This document shows positions 1 through 5,556 of a DNA stretch of 7,567 bases, piece after piece. The notes below the pieces were generated by a model. That model was not told where the DNA came from, searched no databases, and saw nothing but the letters and a program-made list of their open reading frames with translations. The translations under genes were made by a program, and so were the position numbers. Source of the DNA: Bacteroidota bacterium (GTDB lineage Bacteria; Bacteroidota; Ignavibacteria; Ignavibacteriales; Ignavibacteriaceae); the NCBI GenBank assembly GCA_023433685.1, contig JAEYUD010000119.1:1-7567 (forward strand), written 5' to 3'. Positions within the stretch are counted from its first letter, which is position 1. Every line of letters starts with the position of its first letter.

Positions 1-579
1 GCCTACAATTTTGAAATCGAGTCCACCGATCTTGATCGTATTTCCGAGACTGTTTCCCTTCGGGAAAAGATTTTTCTCAACCTCGGAACCAAGAACGGCT
101 ACATATCTGGAACCTTTGCTCTCCACATCTGAATAAAATCTTCCCGACTTGAAAGTGAAGTTCGTGGTGGCAAGATATTCAGAAGTCGAACCTGAAACGA
201 AGATATTCTCCATCGAAAGTTCATCCTTCTTGATGGTTTCATTCGACCAGATGGTTGGTGCCACCGCCACAGGAAGTTTCGCGAGACGTTTATATTTCTC
301 GTAGTCTTCTATTGTTATATTGGGGCGCTTCCTGATCTTCCACCAGTCGACATTACTGAACCACTCCCACTTGTCGATGTGTAATACATCGGAGCCAAGC
401 GAGCTGATACCGCGCTGGAACGCGCCATCGATTCCTTTGATGGCGGTTGACATGAGAACCACGGATGTTACACCAATAACAATACCGAGCGTGGTAAGCA
501 ACGTTCTGACCTTGTTCGCTTTCACAGCTGTGAAGGCGATGATCAAACCTTCTTTCAGTTCATAGAAAAACGTGTTCAC
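1..579 (-). CDS. MacB-like ABC transporter permease, N-terminal part (3' end outside window)
   Basis: Inner-membrane permease subunit of a MacAB-type efflux pump; the 193 N-terminal residues are present. I read the frame by hand from a GTG at 579-577; it stays open to base 1. Residues 1-25 form a short amphipathic cytoplasmic segment, followed by the family-typical KVRTLLTTLGIVIGVTSVV (23-41), which opens the first membrane helix (about 26-48). From about residue 50 the sequence matches the style of the MacB periplasmic core domain (GSDVLHI, VAPTIW, FVSGSTSEYL, GRFYSDVE, VAVLGSEVEKNLFP), and it runs off the edge at KIVG. The remaining core domain and the last three membrane helices expected for the family should lie beyond base 1. 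The GTG overlaps the TGA stop of the ATPase gene as GTGA (579-576), and no good Shine-Dalgarno lies upstream, so translation is probably coupled to the ATPase. An aromatic and basic stretch at 71-86 (WEWFSNVDWWKIRKRP) stands out in the core domain. An FtsX/LolC-type role is the alternative; the adaptor and TolC neighbours favour efflux. Confidence 0.9.
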   Translation of the reverse strand, partial: MNTFFYELKEGLIIAFTAVKANKVRTLLTTLGIVIGVTSVVLMSTAIKGIDGAFQRGISSLGSDVLHIDKWEWFSNVDWWKIRKRPNITIEDYEKYKRLAKLPVAVAPTIWSNETIKKDELSMENIFVSGSTSEYLATTNFTFKSGRFYSDVESKGSRYVAVLGSEVEKNLFPKGNSLGNTIKIGGLDFKIVG

Positions 580-1316
580 TCTGTTTCGATTCCGTTAACA
601 TGTTGGTATTTGCCCGGTTCCGGAATTATCCGGTTAACCACTTTTTTGTCGCTCTCAACCAGACCGTCTTTAAGCCTGATTATCCTCTGGGCATGCCGGG
701 CAATATCATCTTCGTGCGTTACGAGGATGATGGTGTTGCCGCGCGCGTGAATTTCATGGAAAAGCGCCATGATCTCTTCACCCGTACGGGAGTCGAGATT
801 ACCCGTTGGCTCATCCGCGAGAATGATAGCAGGATTTGTAGCCAGCGCCCGTGCTATTGCCACCCTCTGCCTCTGACCTCCGGAGAGTTCGTTTGGCTTG
901 TGATGAATTCTGTCGCCAAGCCCCACGCTTGTAAGAGCCTGGGTCGCCCTTTCACGTCTTTCTTGTTTGGGAACTCCGGCATAGATCAGCGGAAGTTCAA
1001 CGTTATGAAGCGAATTGCTGCGGGAAAGGAGGTTAAAGGTCTGGAAGACAAACCCGATCTCCTTGTTCCTGATCTCAGCGAGCTCATTGTCAGACATCTG
1101 ACTGACGTTGTTCCCTTTGAACTCATACCGTCCACCGGAAGGTGTGTCAAGGCAGCCGAGCATGTTCATCAGGGTCGACTTTCCCGAGCCGGAGGGGCCC
1201 ATGATCGCCACGTATTCGTTGGCATCGATCCTAAGGGAGACATCCACGAGAGCCCGCACTTCCTGAGTGCCGATCTTATAGAACTTTTTTATGTTTTCAA
1301 TAGTTATGATATTCAT
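576..1316 (-). CDS. ABC transporter ATP-binding subunit, MacB/LolD type
   Basis: ATPase that powers the adjacent permease from the cytoplasmic face of the inner membrane. All nucleotide-binding elements are intact: Walker A GPSGSGKST (40-48, Lys46), Q-loop Gln92 in FVFQTFNLL, signature LSGGQRQRVAIARAL (144-158), Walker B IILADEP (164-170, catalytic Glu169), D-loop NLD (173-175) and H-loop His201. The MNMLGCLDTPSGG and FQTFNLL context is typical of the MacB/LolD/FtsE subfamily. The length of 246 residues is slightly above the usual 220-235, because a polar tail (about 222-246) follows the last conserved strand. In Escherichia coli MacB, ATPase and membrane parts are one polypeptide; here they are two genes joined by a GTGA overlap. 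The ATG at 1316 lies 12 nt after the adaptor's stop, with no clear purine-rich ribosome site; a 15-bp palindrome fills this gap. A LolD or general export ATPase is the alternative; operon context favours efflux. Confidence 0.95.
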   Translation of the reverse strand: MNIITIENIKKFYKIGTQEVRALVDVSLRIDANEYVAIMGPSGSGKSTLMNMLGCLDTPSGGRYEFKGNNVSQMSDNELAEIRNKEIGFVFQTFNLLSRSNSLHNVELPLIYAGVPKQERRERATQALTSVGLGDRIHHKPNELSGGQRQRVAIARALATNPAIILADEPTGNLDSRTGEEIMALFHEIHARGNTIILVTHEDDIARHAQRIIRLKDGLVESDKKVVNRIIPEPGKYQHVNGIETE

Positions 1317-1317
1317 C

Positions 1318-1332
1318 GTAAACCCGGTTTAC
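1318..1332. repeat. 15-bp perfect palindrome in the adaptor-ATPase gap
   Basis: GTAAACCCGGTTTAC has two 7-bp arms around one central base. It covers the TAA stop of the adaptor gene (1329-1331) and nearly the whole gap, ending 1 nt before the ATPase ATG. As RNA only about 5 bp could pair, around a 5-nt loop, so it is more plausible as a protein-binding palindrome or as chance than as a terminator. The sequence is certain; function is unknown. Confidence 0.4.
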
Positions 1333-2615
1333 TCTTTCTTTTCGCCGCCATGAGCAGGGCCACCGCCGTTGTCAATTTTTACGAGCATGTCGTTTTTAAG
1401 TTCTCTTGAGATTGCACGGTATGGACCGCTGACCACTTCCTGACCTGCTTTCAGGCCGGTTTTTATGACTATGAAGTTGTCGTCACTGATACCGCTGGTA
1501 ACGGGTACTTCTTTTACCTTGCCGCCTTCAACCACGAAGACCATCTCAGCAGGTTTGTCCTTCTTTACATTCTGTTTCTTCTTGTTAACAGCTTCACCTT
1601 CCTGTGGCGGTGCTTCCATTTTCGAATCGTCAACCTTTGCTGTCACTGACTGTATCGGCACTGTAAGAACACTTCCGACGGTTTCAGTTTCGATCACGGC
1701 ATTGCATGACATTCCGGGTCTCAGATTGGATTCAGTATCCTGAATCTTGATCTTAACTTCGAAGTTGACCACCTGTTCCTGGGTTCCGGTTCCGGTGGTT
1801 TTCGCGCTGTTTGATATCTCTGAAACGAGCCCGATAAACTCTTTGTCACCGTAAGCGTCAACTTTAATTCTGGCAGTATCACCAAGTTTTACATTCACGA
1901 TGTCATTTTCATCGACGTCAACAATGGCTTCCATGTTTTTAAGGTCGGAGATCGTCATCACGTTCGTACCCTGGCTGAAACCGCTTCCGAGCACCCTTTC
2001 ACCTTTTTCAACGTTCAGTTTGGTAACCGTTCCGCTGAGAGGTGATGAAATGGTGGTTTTGGCAAGCTGTTCACGTGCTTCACGCACGGCAGCAAGGTTC
2101 TGCATAATGTTGGCATTGGCACCGTCAAGAGCCGCTTTTGCCTGAAGCCACTGGGCTTTCAGCATGTCATAGTCAGCCTGACTCGCCATCCCCTTCTTGA
2201 AGAGCTCCTCTGTTCTGTTAAGATCAAGTTGAAGCCTCGAGAGTTCGGCTTCACGCTGAGTTTTAAGGGCTTTGGCTGATTCAAGACTTGCTTCAGCTTT
2301 CTCGAGCTGGGAAGCGTAAATGTCAGATTTGATCCTGAAAAGCAGCTGACCCTGTTTCGCGGCATCACCATCTTTCACGGCGAGTTCGATGATCTCACCG
2401 GTTACCTCAGGTGTTATCACTACCTTGAACTCGGCTTCTATTTTACCGGTCGCGGTCACTGTCTGGGTCACCGATCTTGTGGTCACCTTTTCAGTCTGCA
2501 CGGTGATTATTTCTTCCTTCGATCCTTTCATTATGACCAGACCCACAATAACAGCGAGCAGGACGAAAAGGACACCAAAAACTATCAACTTTTTTGATCG
2601 CTTCTTCTGAGCCAT
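1329..2615 (-). CDS. HlyD/MacA-like periplasmic adaptor (membrane fusion protein)
   Basis: Links the inner-membrane ABC transporter to the TolC-like channel across the periplasm. A basic N-terminus (AQKKRSKK) precedes one membrane anchor (about 9-29), with no lipobox. A beta strand with a biotinyl-lipoyl half follows (about 55-97, TATGKIEAE, VTGEIIELAVKDGD), then a long coiled-coil hairpin (about 97-187), the second lipoyl half (SPLSGTVTKLNVEKGERV, 191-208), a beta-barrel domain (about 225-312) and a membrane-proximal domain to the C-terminus. The hairpin tip carries R134-x3-L138-x6-S145, the pattern that MacA/AcrA-type adaptors use to contact TolC. Residues about 330-357 are a Lys- and Glu-rich low-complexity insertion in the C-terminal part, and the protein ends in a Gly/His/Lys tail (416-428). 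The length of 428 exceeds that of a minimal adaptor (about 370-400), mostly through these parts. The ATG at 2615 is supported by GGAG six bases upstream. The TolC-like gene ends 24 nt before it. An RND-type partner is excluded by the adjoining ABC genes. Confidence 0.94.
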   Translation of the reverse strand: MAQKKRSKKLIVFGVLFVLLAVIVGLVIMKGSKEEIITVQTEKVTTRSVTQTVTATGKIEAEFKVVITPEVTGEIIELAVKDGDAAKQGQLLFRIKSDIYASQLEKAEASLESAKALKTQREAELSRLQLDLNRTEELFKKGMASQADYDMLKAQWLQAKAALDGANANIMQNLAAVREAREQLAKTTISSPLSGTVTKLNVEKGERVLGSGFSQGTNVMTISDLKNMEAIVDVDENDIVNVKLGDTARIKVDAYGDKEFIGLVSEISNSAKTTGTGTQEQVVNFEVKIKIQDTESNLRPGMSCNAVIETETVGSVLTVPIQSVTAKVDDSKMEAPPQEGEAVNKKKQNVKKDKPAEMVFVVEGGKVKEVPVTSGISDDNFIVIKTGLKAGQEVVSGPYRAISRELKNDMLVKIDNGGGPAHGGEKKE

Positions 2616-2621
2616 CTTATT

Positions 2622-2625
2622 CTCC
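2622..2625 (-). promoter_or_regulatory. Ribosome binding site of the adaptor gene
   Basis: GGAG on the minus strand, within CCGGAG, is six bases before the ATG at 2615. It fixes that start. Confidence 0.75.
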
Positions 2626-2639
2626 GGAATTAAGGAATT

Positions 2640-3968
2640 CTATTCAAAATTTTCTGTATTGATCGATCCGAGATCATATTTCAACTGCTCTTCGAGGATG
2701 ATAAGGTCGAACAGTGAATTAACATAGTCAACCTGCACCCTGACGAGGTCGGTGTTTGCAAGCTGAAGGTTGATCAGTGTGTTTGAACCAACTTTATATC
2801 TTGCCTCTTCGAGCGCTCTGCTTGCTTCTGCACTTACGATGCTTTTTCTACCTACATCAATCTTCTTTTCAGCCGTCTTTATTTCAAGGTACGACTGAAG
2901 AAGATCACGCTTTATCGCCTTTTGCAGGTCGGTAAGCTCAATCTGTCTGGTTTTCACCTGAATTTTTGCCAGTTGTTCATTGGCAGTTATCGAGTAACCG
3001 GTGAATATCGGAATGTTCAGGTTAAAACCGAATCTGATGGTGCGGTTATCAAAAATGTTCCAGGGTGTCTGTCCACCCAGACTGTAAGAAAGGTTGTTGG
3101 TAATTGTAGGCATATTCGCGCTGCCGGCAATTTCCACGCCTGATTCAGCGTTTTTAAGGTCGAGTTCAGCCTTTTTAACGTCGGCTCTTTTCTTAAGCGC
3201 TTCGGCCACCAGGTCATCAAGAGGCACATCGTACCAGTTGTCACCTTTTATGGTGTCTTTTTTAAGTTCTGTCAGCATTTTAACACCATCAGCAAACTCA
3301 TAATTCTCTGTTACATCAAGTCCGAGGTAATAATATATCTGCTGTTTGGCGTTGTTTAGGCTTTGTTCGGTCTGGAGGAGGTCATACTCGGCCTGACCAA
3401 CATTCACTTCCTGTTTTCTCACATCTGTAAGAATTCCCGCGCCAACATCGACCTTTGCCTGGATGACTTTCAGGTTCTCCCTGTTCCAGTCAAGGTTTTC
3501 CTGGCGTACTTTGAGTAGCTCCTGAAGGTTGAGAACGCGATAATAAAGGGTGATCGTCTGATAGACTATATCCTGTTGTAGTCTTCTCAGATTTAGTCTG
3601 GCTCCCTCGATATCCCTCGTCTTCATCGCCATGTTGGTATACTTGGCGAAGCCGTCGAAAACGGTATAAGAAGAGCTGATGCCGAGACCCCAGCTTCTGC
3701 TTTCGCTTTTAAGATCGAAATCGCCCGCTTTGAAATCGGTTCTCGACCAGTCCCAGGAAGCATTTCCTGAAATGGTGGGGTAGAGGTCGCTTCTCGCAGA
3801 AAGCAGATTGCTTTTCGAGCTTTCAACCGCGTTTTTCGACTTTTGAACCGTCGGGTTGTTTCGGAAGCCAAGTCGGATGGCTTCTTCAATTGTCAGTAAT
3901 TTCTTCTCCTGTGCATTTACATTCAGAAAGAGAATAACCGCAAAAAATGCTGCAAAGAATTTTGTCAT
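2640..3968 (-). CDS. TolC-family outer-membrane efflux channel
   Basis: Forms the trimeric outer-membrane beta-barrel and periplasmic helical tunnel through which the pump exports its substrate. Residues 1-19 are a signal peptide (MTKFF, hydrophobic core, VNA before Gln20), so the mature protein likely starts at Gln20. Two OEP repeats follow, about 27-215 and 250-433. Repeat 1 has TIEEAIRLGFRNNPTV (26-41), YTVFDGFAKY (101-110) and the helix ending YYYLGLD (212-218). Repeat 2 has the parallel NIPIFTGYS (318-326) and the family-typical YKVGSNTLINLQLANTDL (391-408) and NSLFDLIILEEQL (417-429). The length of 442 is normal. The ATG at 3968 has GGAG six bases upstream. It is the first gene of the efflux operon, 24 nt before the adaptor. 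The 131-nt gap upstream holds the candidate promoter and direct repeats. The specific export substrate is not deducible. Confidence 0.94.
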   Translation of the reverse strand: MTKFFAAFFAVILFLNVNAQEKKLLTIEEAIRLGFRNNPTVQKSKNAVESSKSNLLSARSDLYPTISGNASWDWSRTDFKAGDFDLKSESRSWGLGISSSYTVFDGFAKYTNMAMKTRDIEGARLNLRRLQQDIVYQTITLYYRVLNLQELLKVRQENLDWNRENLKVIQAKVDVGAGILTDVRKQEVNVGQAEYDLLQTEQSLNNAKQQIYYYLGLDVTENYEFADGVKMLTELKKDTIKGDNWYDVPLDDLVAEALKKRADVKKAELDLKNAESGVEIAGSANMPTITNNLSYSLGGQTPWNIFDNRTIRFGFNLNIPIFTGYSITANEQLAKIQVKTRQIELTDLQKAIKRDLLQSYLEIKTAEKKIDVGRKSIVSAEASRALEEARYKVGSNTLINLQLANTDLVRVQVDYVNSLFDLIILEEQLKYDLGSINTENFE

Positions 3969-3974
3969 TAGTCA

Positions 3975-3978
3975 CTCC
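3975..3978 (-). promoter_or_regulatory. Ribosome binding site of the TolC-like gene
   Basis: GGAG on the minus strand, again within CCGGAG, is six bases before the ATG at 3968. It supports this start, which also gives a complete signal peptide. Confidence 0.75.
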
Positions 3979-4035
3979 GGCTTGATTTTTGTCTATTTTT
4001 TGTAATCACTGTCCCAAATTATTGAAACGGCGTTA

Positions 4036-4064
4036 CAGATAAAAAATTAGTTTACGAACGGCAA
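4036..4064 (-). promoter_or_regulatory. Candidate promoter of the efflux operon
   Basis: On the minus strand TTGCCG (4064-4059) and TATCTG (4041-4036) are separated by 17 nt, the best spacing for a sigma70-like promoter. The -35 matches TTGACA at four of six bases, but the -10 matches TATAAT at only three of six, so this is weak. It would give a 5' leader of roughly 60 nt before the ATG at 3968. The position is favoured because this is the only sizeable gap before the operon and because the direct repeat at 4051-4061 overlaps the -35 box. In Bacteroidota-type bacteria the true -7 element may differ. Confidence 0.3.
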
Positions 4065-4081
4065 TATTGTTTTATGAACGG
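4051..4081. repeat. Pair of 11-bp direct repeats 20 bp apart, possible operator
   Basis: TTTACGAACGG (4051-4061) and TTTATGAACGG (4071-4081) match at 10 of 11 positions and start exactly 20 bp apart, about two helical turns. The 9 bp between them begin with the palindrome CAATATTG (4062-4069). A weaker copy, TATTGAAACGG (4020-4030, 7 of 11), lies 31 bp further downstream of transcription. The position beside the candidate -35 box suggests a regulator binding on one DNA face. The repeat is certain; the operator role is inferred. Confidence 0.45.
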
Positions 4082-4099
4082 TGGAACAAAACCGTAATT

Positions 4100-5542
4100 T
4101 TACCCTTTGTTTCCTTGATCAATTAACGCGGGCGCCACTTCCATCATATATTTGAACGCCGCGTCATATTCGTTGGGAATTGTTCCTTCAAGAATTGCTT
4201 CCTCAATAGCCGATTTTATTATACCAACCTGCTTACCGGGCTTGAGACCGAAAGCAGTCATTATTTCATCACCCCTGACGGGAGACTGAAAAGCCCTAAG
4301 CGCGTCTTTCTCTCTAACTTCGAGAACGCGTGCCATAACCCTCTCGTAATTTTTCAGGATGTAGCGCACCTTGTTCTCATTCTTGCTGGTAATGTCAGCC
4401 CGGCAAAGCGTTATGAGATCATCAAGGTCTTCACCTGCTTCCACTATCAGACGACGGATGGCTGAATCGGTAACCTCTTCTTTTGAAAGGGCTACAGGTC
4501 TCAAGTGAAGTCTTACAAGTTTTTTAACGTAGCCGATTTTCGCGAACGGGAATTTCATTCTCTGGAATATCCCCCTCATCAGTTTTGAACCGAGCTCTTC
4601 GTGACCGTGGAAAGTCCAGCCGGTTCCATCAACAAACCTTTTGGTGTGTGGCTTGGCTATATCGTGAACGAGAGCCGCGAACCTTAACCAGACATCATTT
4701 GTGAAACGGGAGATGTTATCAACCACTTCACAAGTGTGGTAGAAGACATCTTTATGGTGATATTCATTCACCTGTTCAACCCCGCCAAGGTTGTGAACCT
4801 CGGGGAAAATCTCTTTCATTACACCTGTCTCATACATGAGCCTCAAACCCATCCCGGGACGGTCAGACGCGAGTACCTTGAGGAACTCGTCCGTTATCCT
4901 TTCACGGGAGATGATCGAGAGACGTGGTGCCTTCCTGATGATCGCGTTAAGTGTCTCCTCCTCAATAGTGAATCCGAACCGTGACGCGAACCTGATGGCA
5001 CGCATGATCCGGAGAGGATCGTCATCAAAAGTGGTATCGGGCTCAAGCGGAGTGCGGATCACACCCGCGTTAATATCGTCAAGTCCGTTGTAAAGGTCTA
5101 ACAGTTCACCAAAATTCCCGCTGTTTATTGAGGCAGCGAGGGCATTAACGGTGAAATCCCTCCGGGAGATGTCATCTTCAAAAGTTGAGGGTTCAACTAA
5201 TGGATTTCTGCTTTCAGGGGTGTAACTTTCCTTGCGGGCAGCGACAAACTCTATGTCAAAGTCGCCGTAATGGAAATTAGCTGTTCCGAAATTTCCGTAA
5301 ACCAGCACATCATCAACACCCAGCCTGCGCCCCAGTTCTTCAGCGTAAGCGGTTCCATCGCCCACCACAAGTATATCAATATCTTTCTTGCCCACACCAA
5401 GGATCAGATCCCTGATATATCCGCCGACTACAAAGACCTGTTCGCCCCTCTCGTCGCCAAGTTTCATCGCTTCAGAGATGAAAGGGAGCTTTTCGAGATT
5501 CTCTTTAACCACTGTTTCAGCGTCAGTTCTTTCAATGAGCAA
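4100..5542 (-). CDS. cca: CCA tRNA nucleotidyltransferase/poly(A) polymerase family protein with HD domain
   Basis: Adds or repairs the 3'-terminal CCA of tRNAs in the cytoplasm using CTP and ATP (class II nucleotidyltransferase family). Visible motifs in order: VGGYIRDLILG (39-49) and the metal-binding DID (54-56), with FDIEFVAAR (95-103) supplying a probable third carboxylate (Glu98); RRDFTVNALA (127-136), the ribose-recognition motif; DDPLR (174-178), which matches the (E/D)DxxR base-templating motif, followed by IMRAIRFASRFGF; and ERITDEFLKVL (214-224). A C-terminal HD domain has His269, His293-Asp294 in LVHDIAKP, His312/His314 in FHGHEE, and a later Asp383 as likely metal ligand. The length of 480 fits the HD-containing form. 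The start is TTG at 5542: a stop (TAA, 5548-5546) lies two codons upstream, and the first internal ATG (residue 26) would leave only 13 residues before the VGG motif. CCGGA lies nine bases before the TTG. The gene follows the membrane-peptidase gene by 14 nt. The family also contains A-adding, CC-adding and poly(A) enzymes, so CCA specificity is inferred. Confidence 0.92.
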   Translation of the reverse strand: MLIERTDAETVVKENLEKLPFISEAMKLGDERGEQVFVVGGYIRDLILGVGKKDIDILVVGDGTAYAEELGRRLGVDDVLVYGNFGTANFHYGDFDIEFVAARKESYTPESRNPLVEPSTFEDDISRRDFTVNALAASINSGNFGELLDLYNGLDDINAGVIRTPLEPDTTFDDDPLRIMRAIRFASRFGFTIEEETLNAIIRKAPRLSIISRERITDEFLKVLASDRPGMGLRLMYETGVMKEIFPEVHNLGGVEQVNEYHHKDVFYHTCEVVDNISRFTNDVWLRFAALVHDIAKPHTKRFVDGTGWTFHGHEELGSKLMRGIFQRMKFPFAKIGYVKKLVRLHLRPVALSKEEVTDSAIRRLIVEAGEDLDDLITLCRADITSKNENKVRYILKNYERVMARVLEVREKDALRAFQSPVRGDEIMTAFGLKPGKQVGIIKSAIEEAILEGTIPNEYDAAFKYMMEVAPALIDQGNKG

Positions 5543-5550
5543 ATTTTATG

Positions 5551-5555
5551 TCCGG
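5551..5555 (-). promoter_or_regulatory. Weak ribosome binding site deciding the TTG start of cca
   Basis: CCGGA on the minus strand, just after the TAA of the upstream gene (5559-5557), lies nine bases before the TTG at 5542. It resembles the CCGGAG before the adaptor and TolC-like starts, lacking the last G. With the in-frame stop at 5548-5546 it supports a TTG start. Confidence 0.45.
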
Positions 5556-5556
5556 T

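Noticed and set aside
600..1409. Long plus-strand open frame (269 codons) opposite the ATPase gene
   Set aside because: It lies antisense to a gene with every ABC ATPase motif intact. Its translation shows no domain or motif I recognise and no other support. Long antisense frames are common opposite conserved GC-rich codons.
2626..2639. GGAATT repeated in the TolC-adaptor gap (GGAATTAAGGAATT)
   Set aside because: It is too short and A/T-rich to call. The gap is fully explained by the stop codon and the adaptor ribosome site.
4078..4095. Possible terminator hairpin just after cca (ACGGT, 8-nt loop, ACCGT)
   Set aside because: The stem is only 5 bp and no T-run follows on the minus strand, so it does not support an intrinsic terminator. 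Read-through from cca into the efflux operon remains possible.
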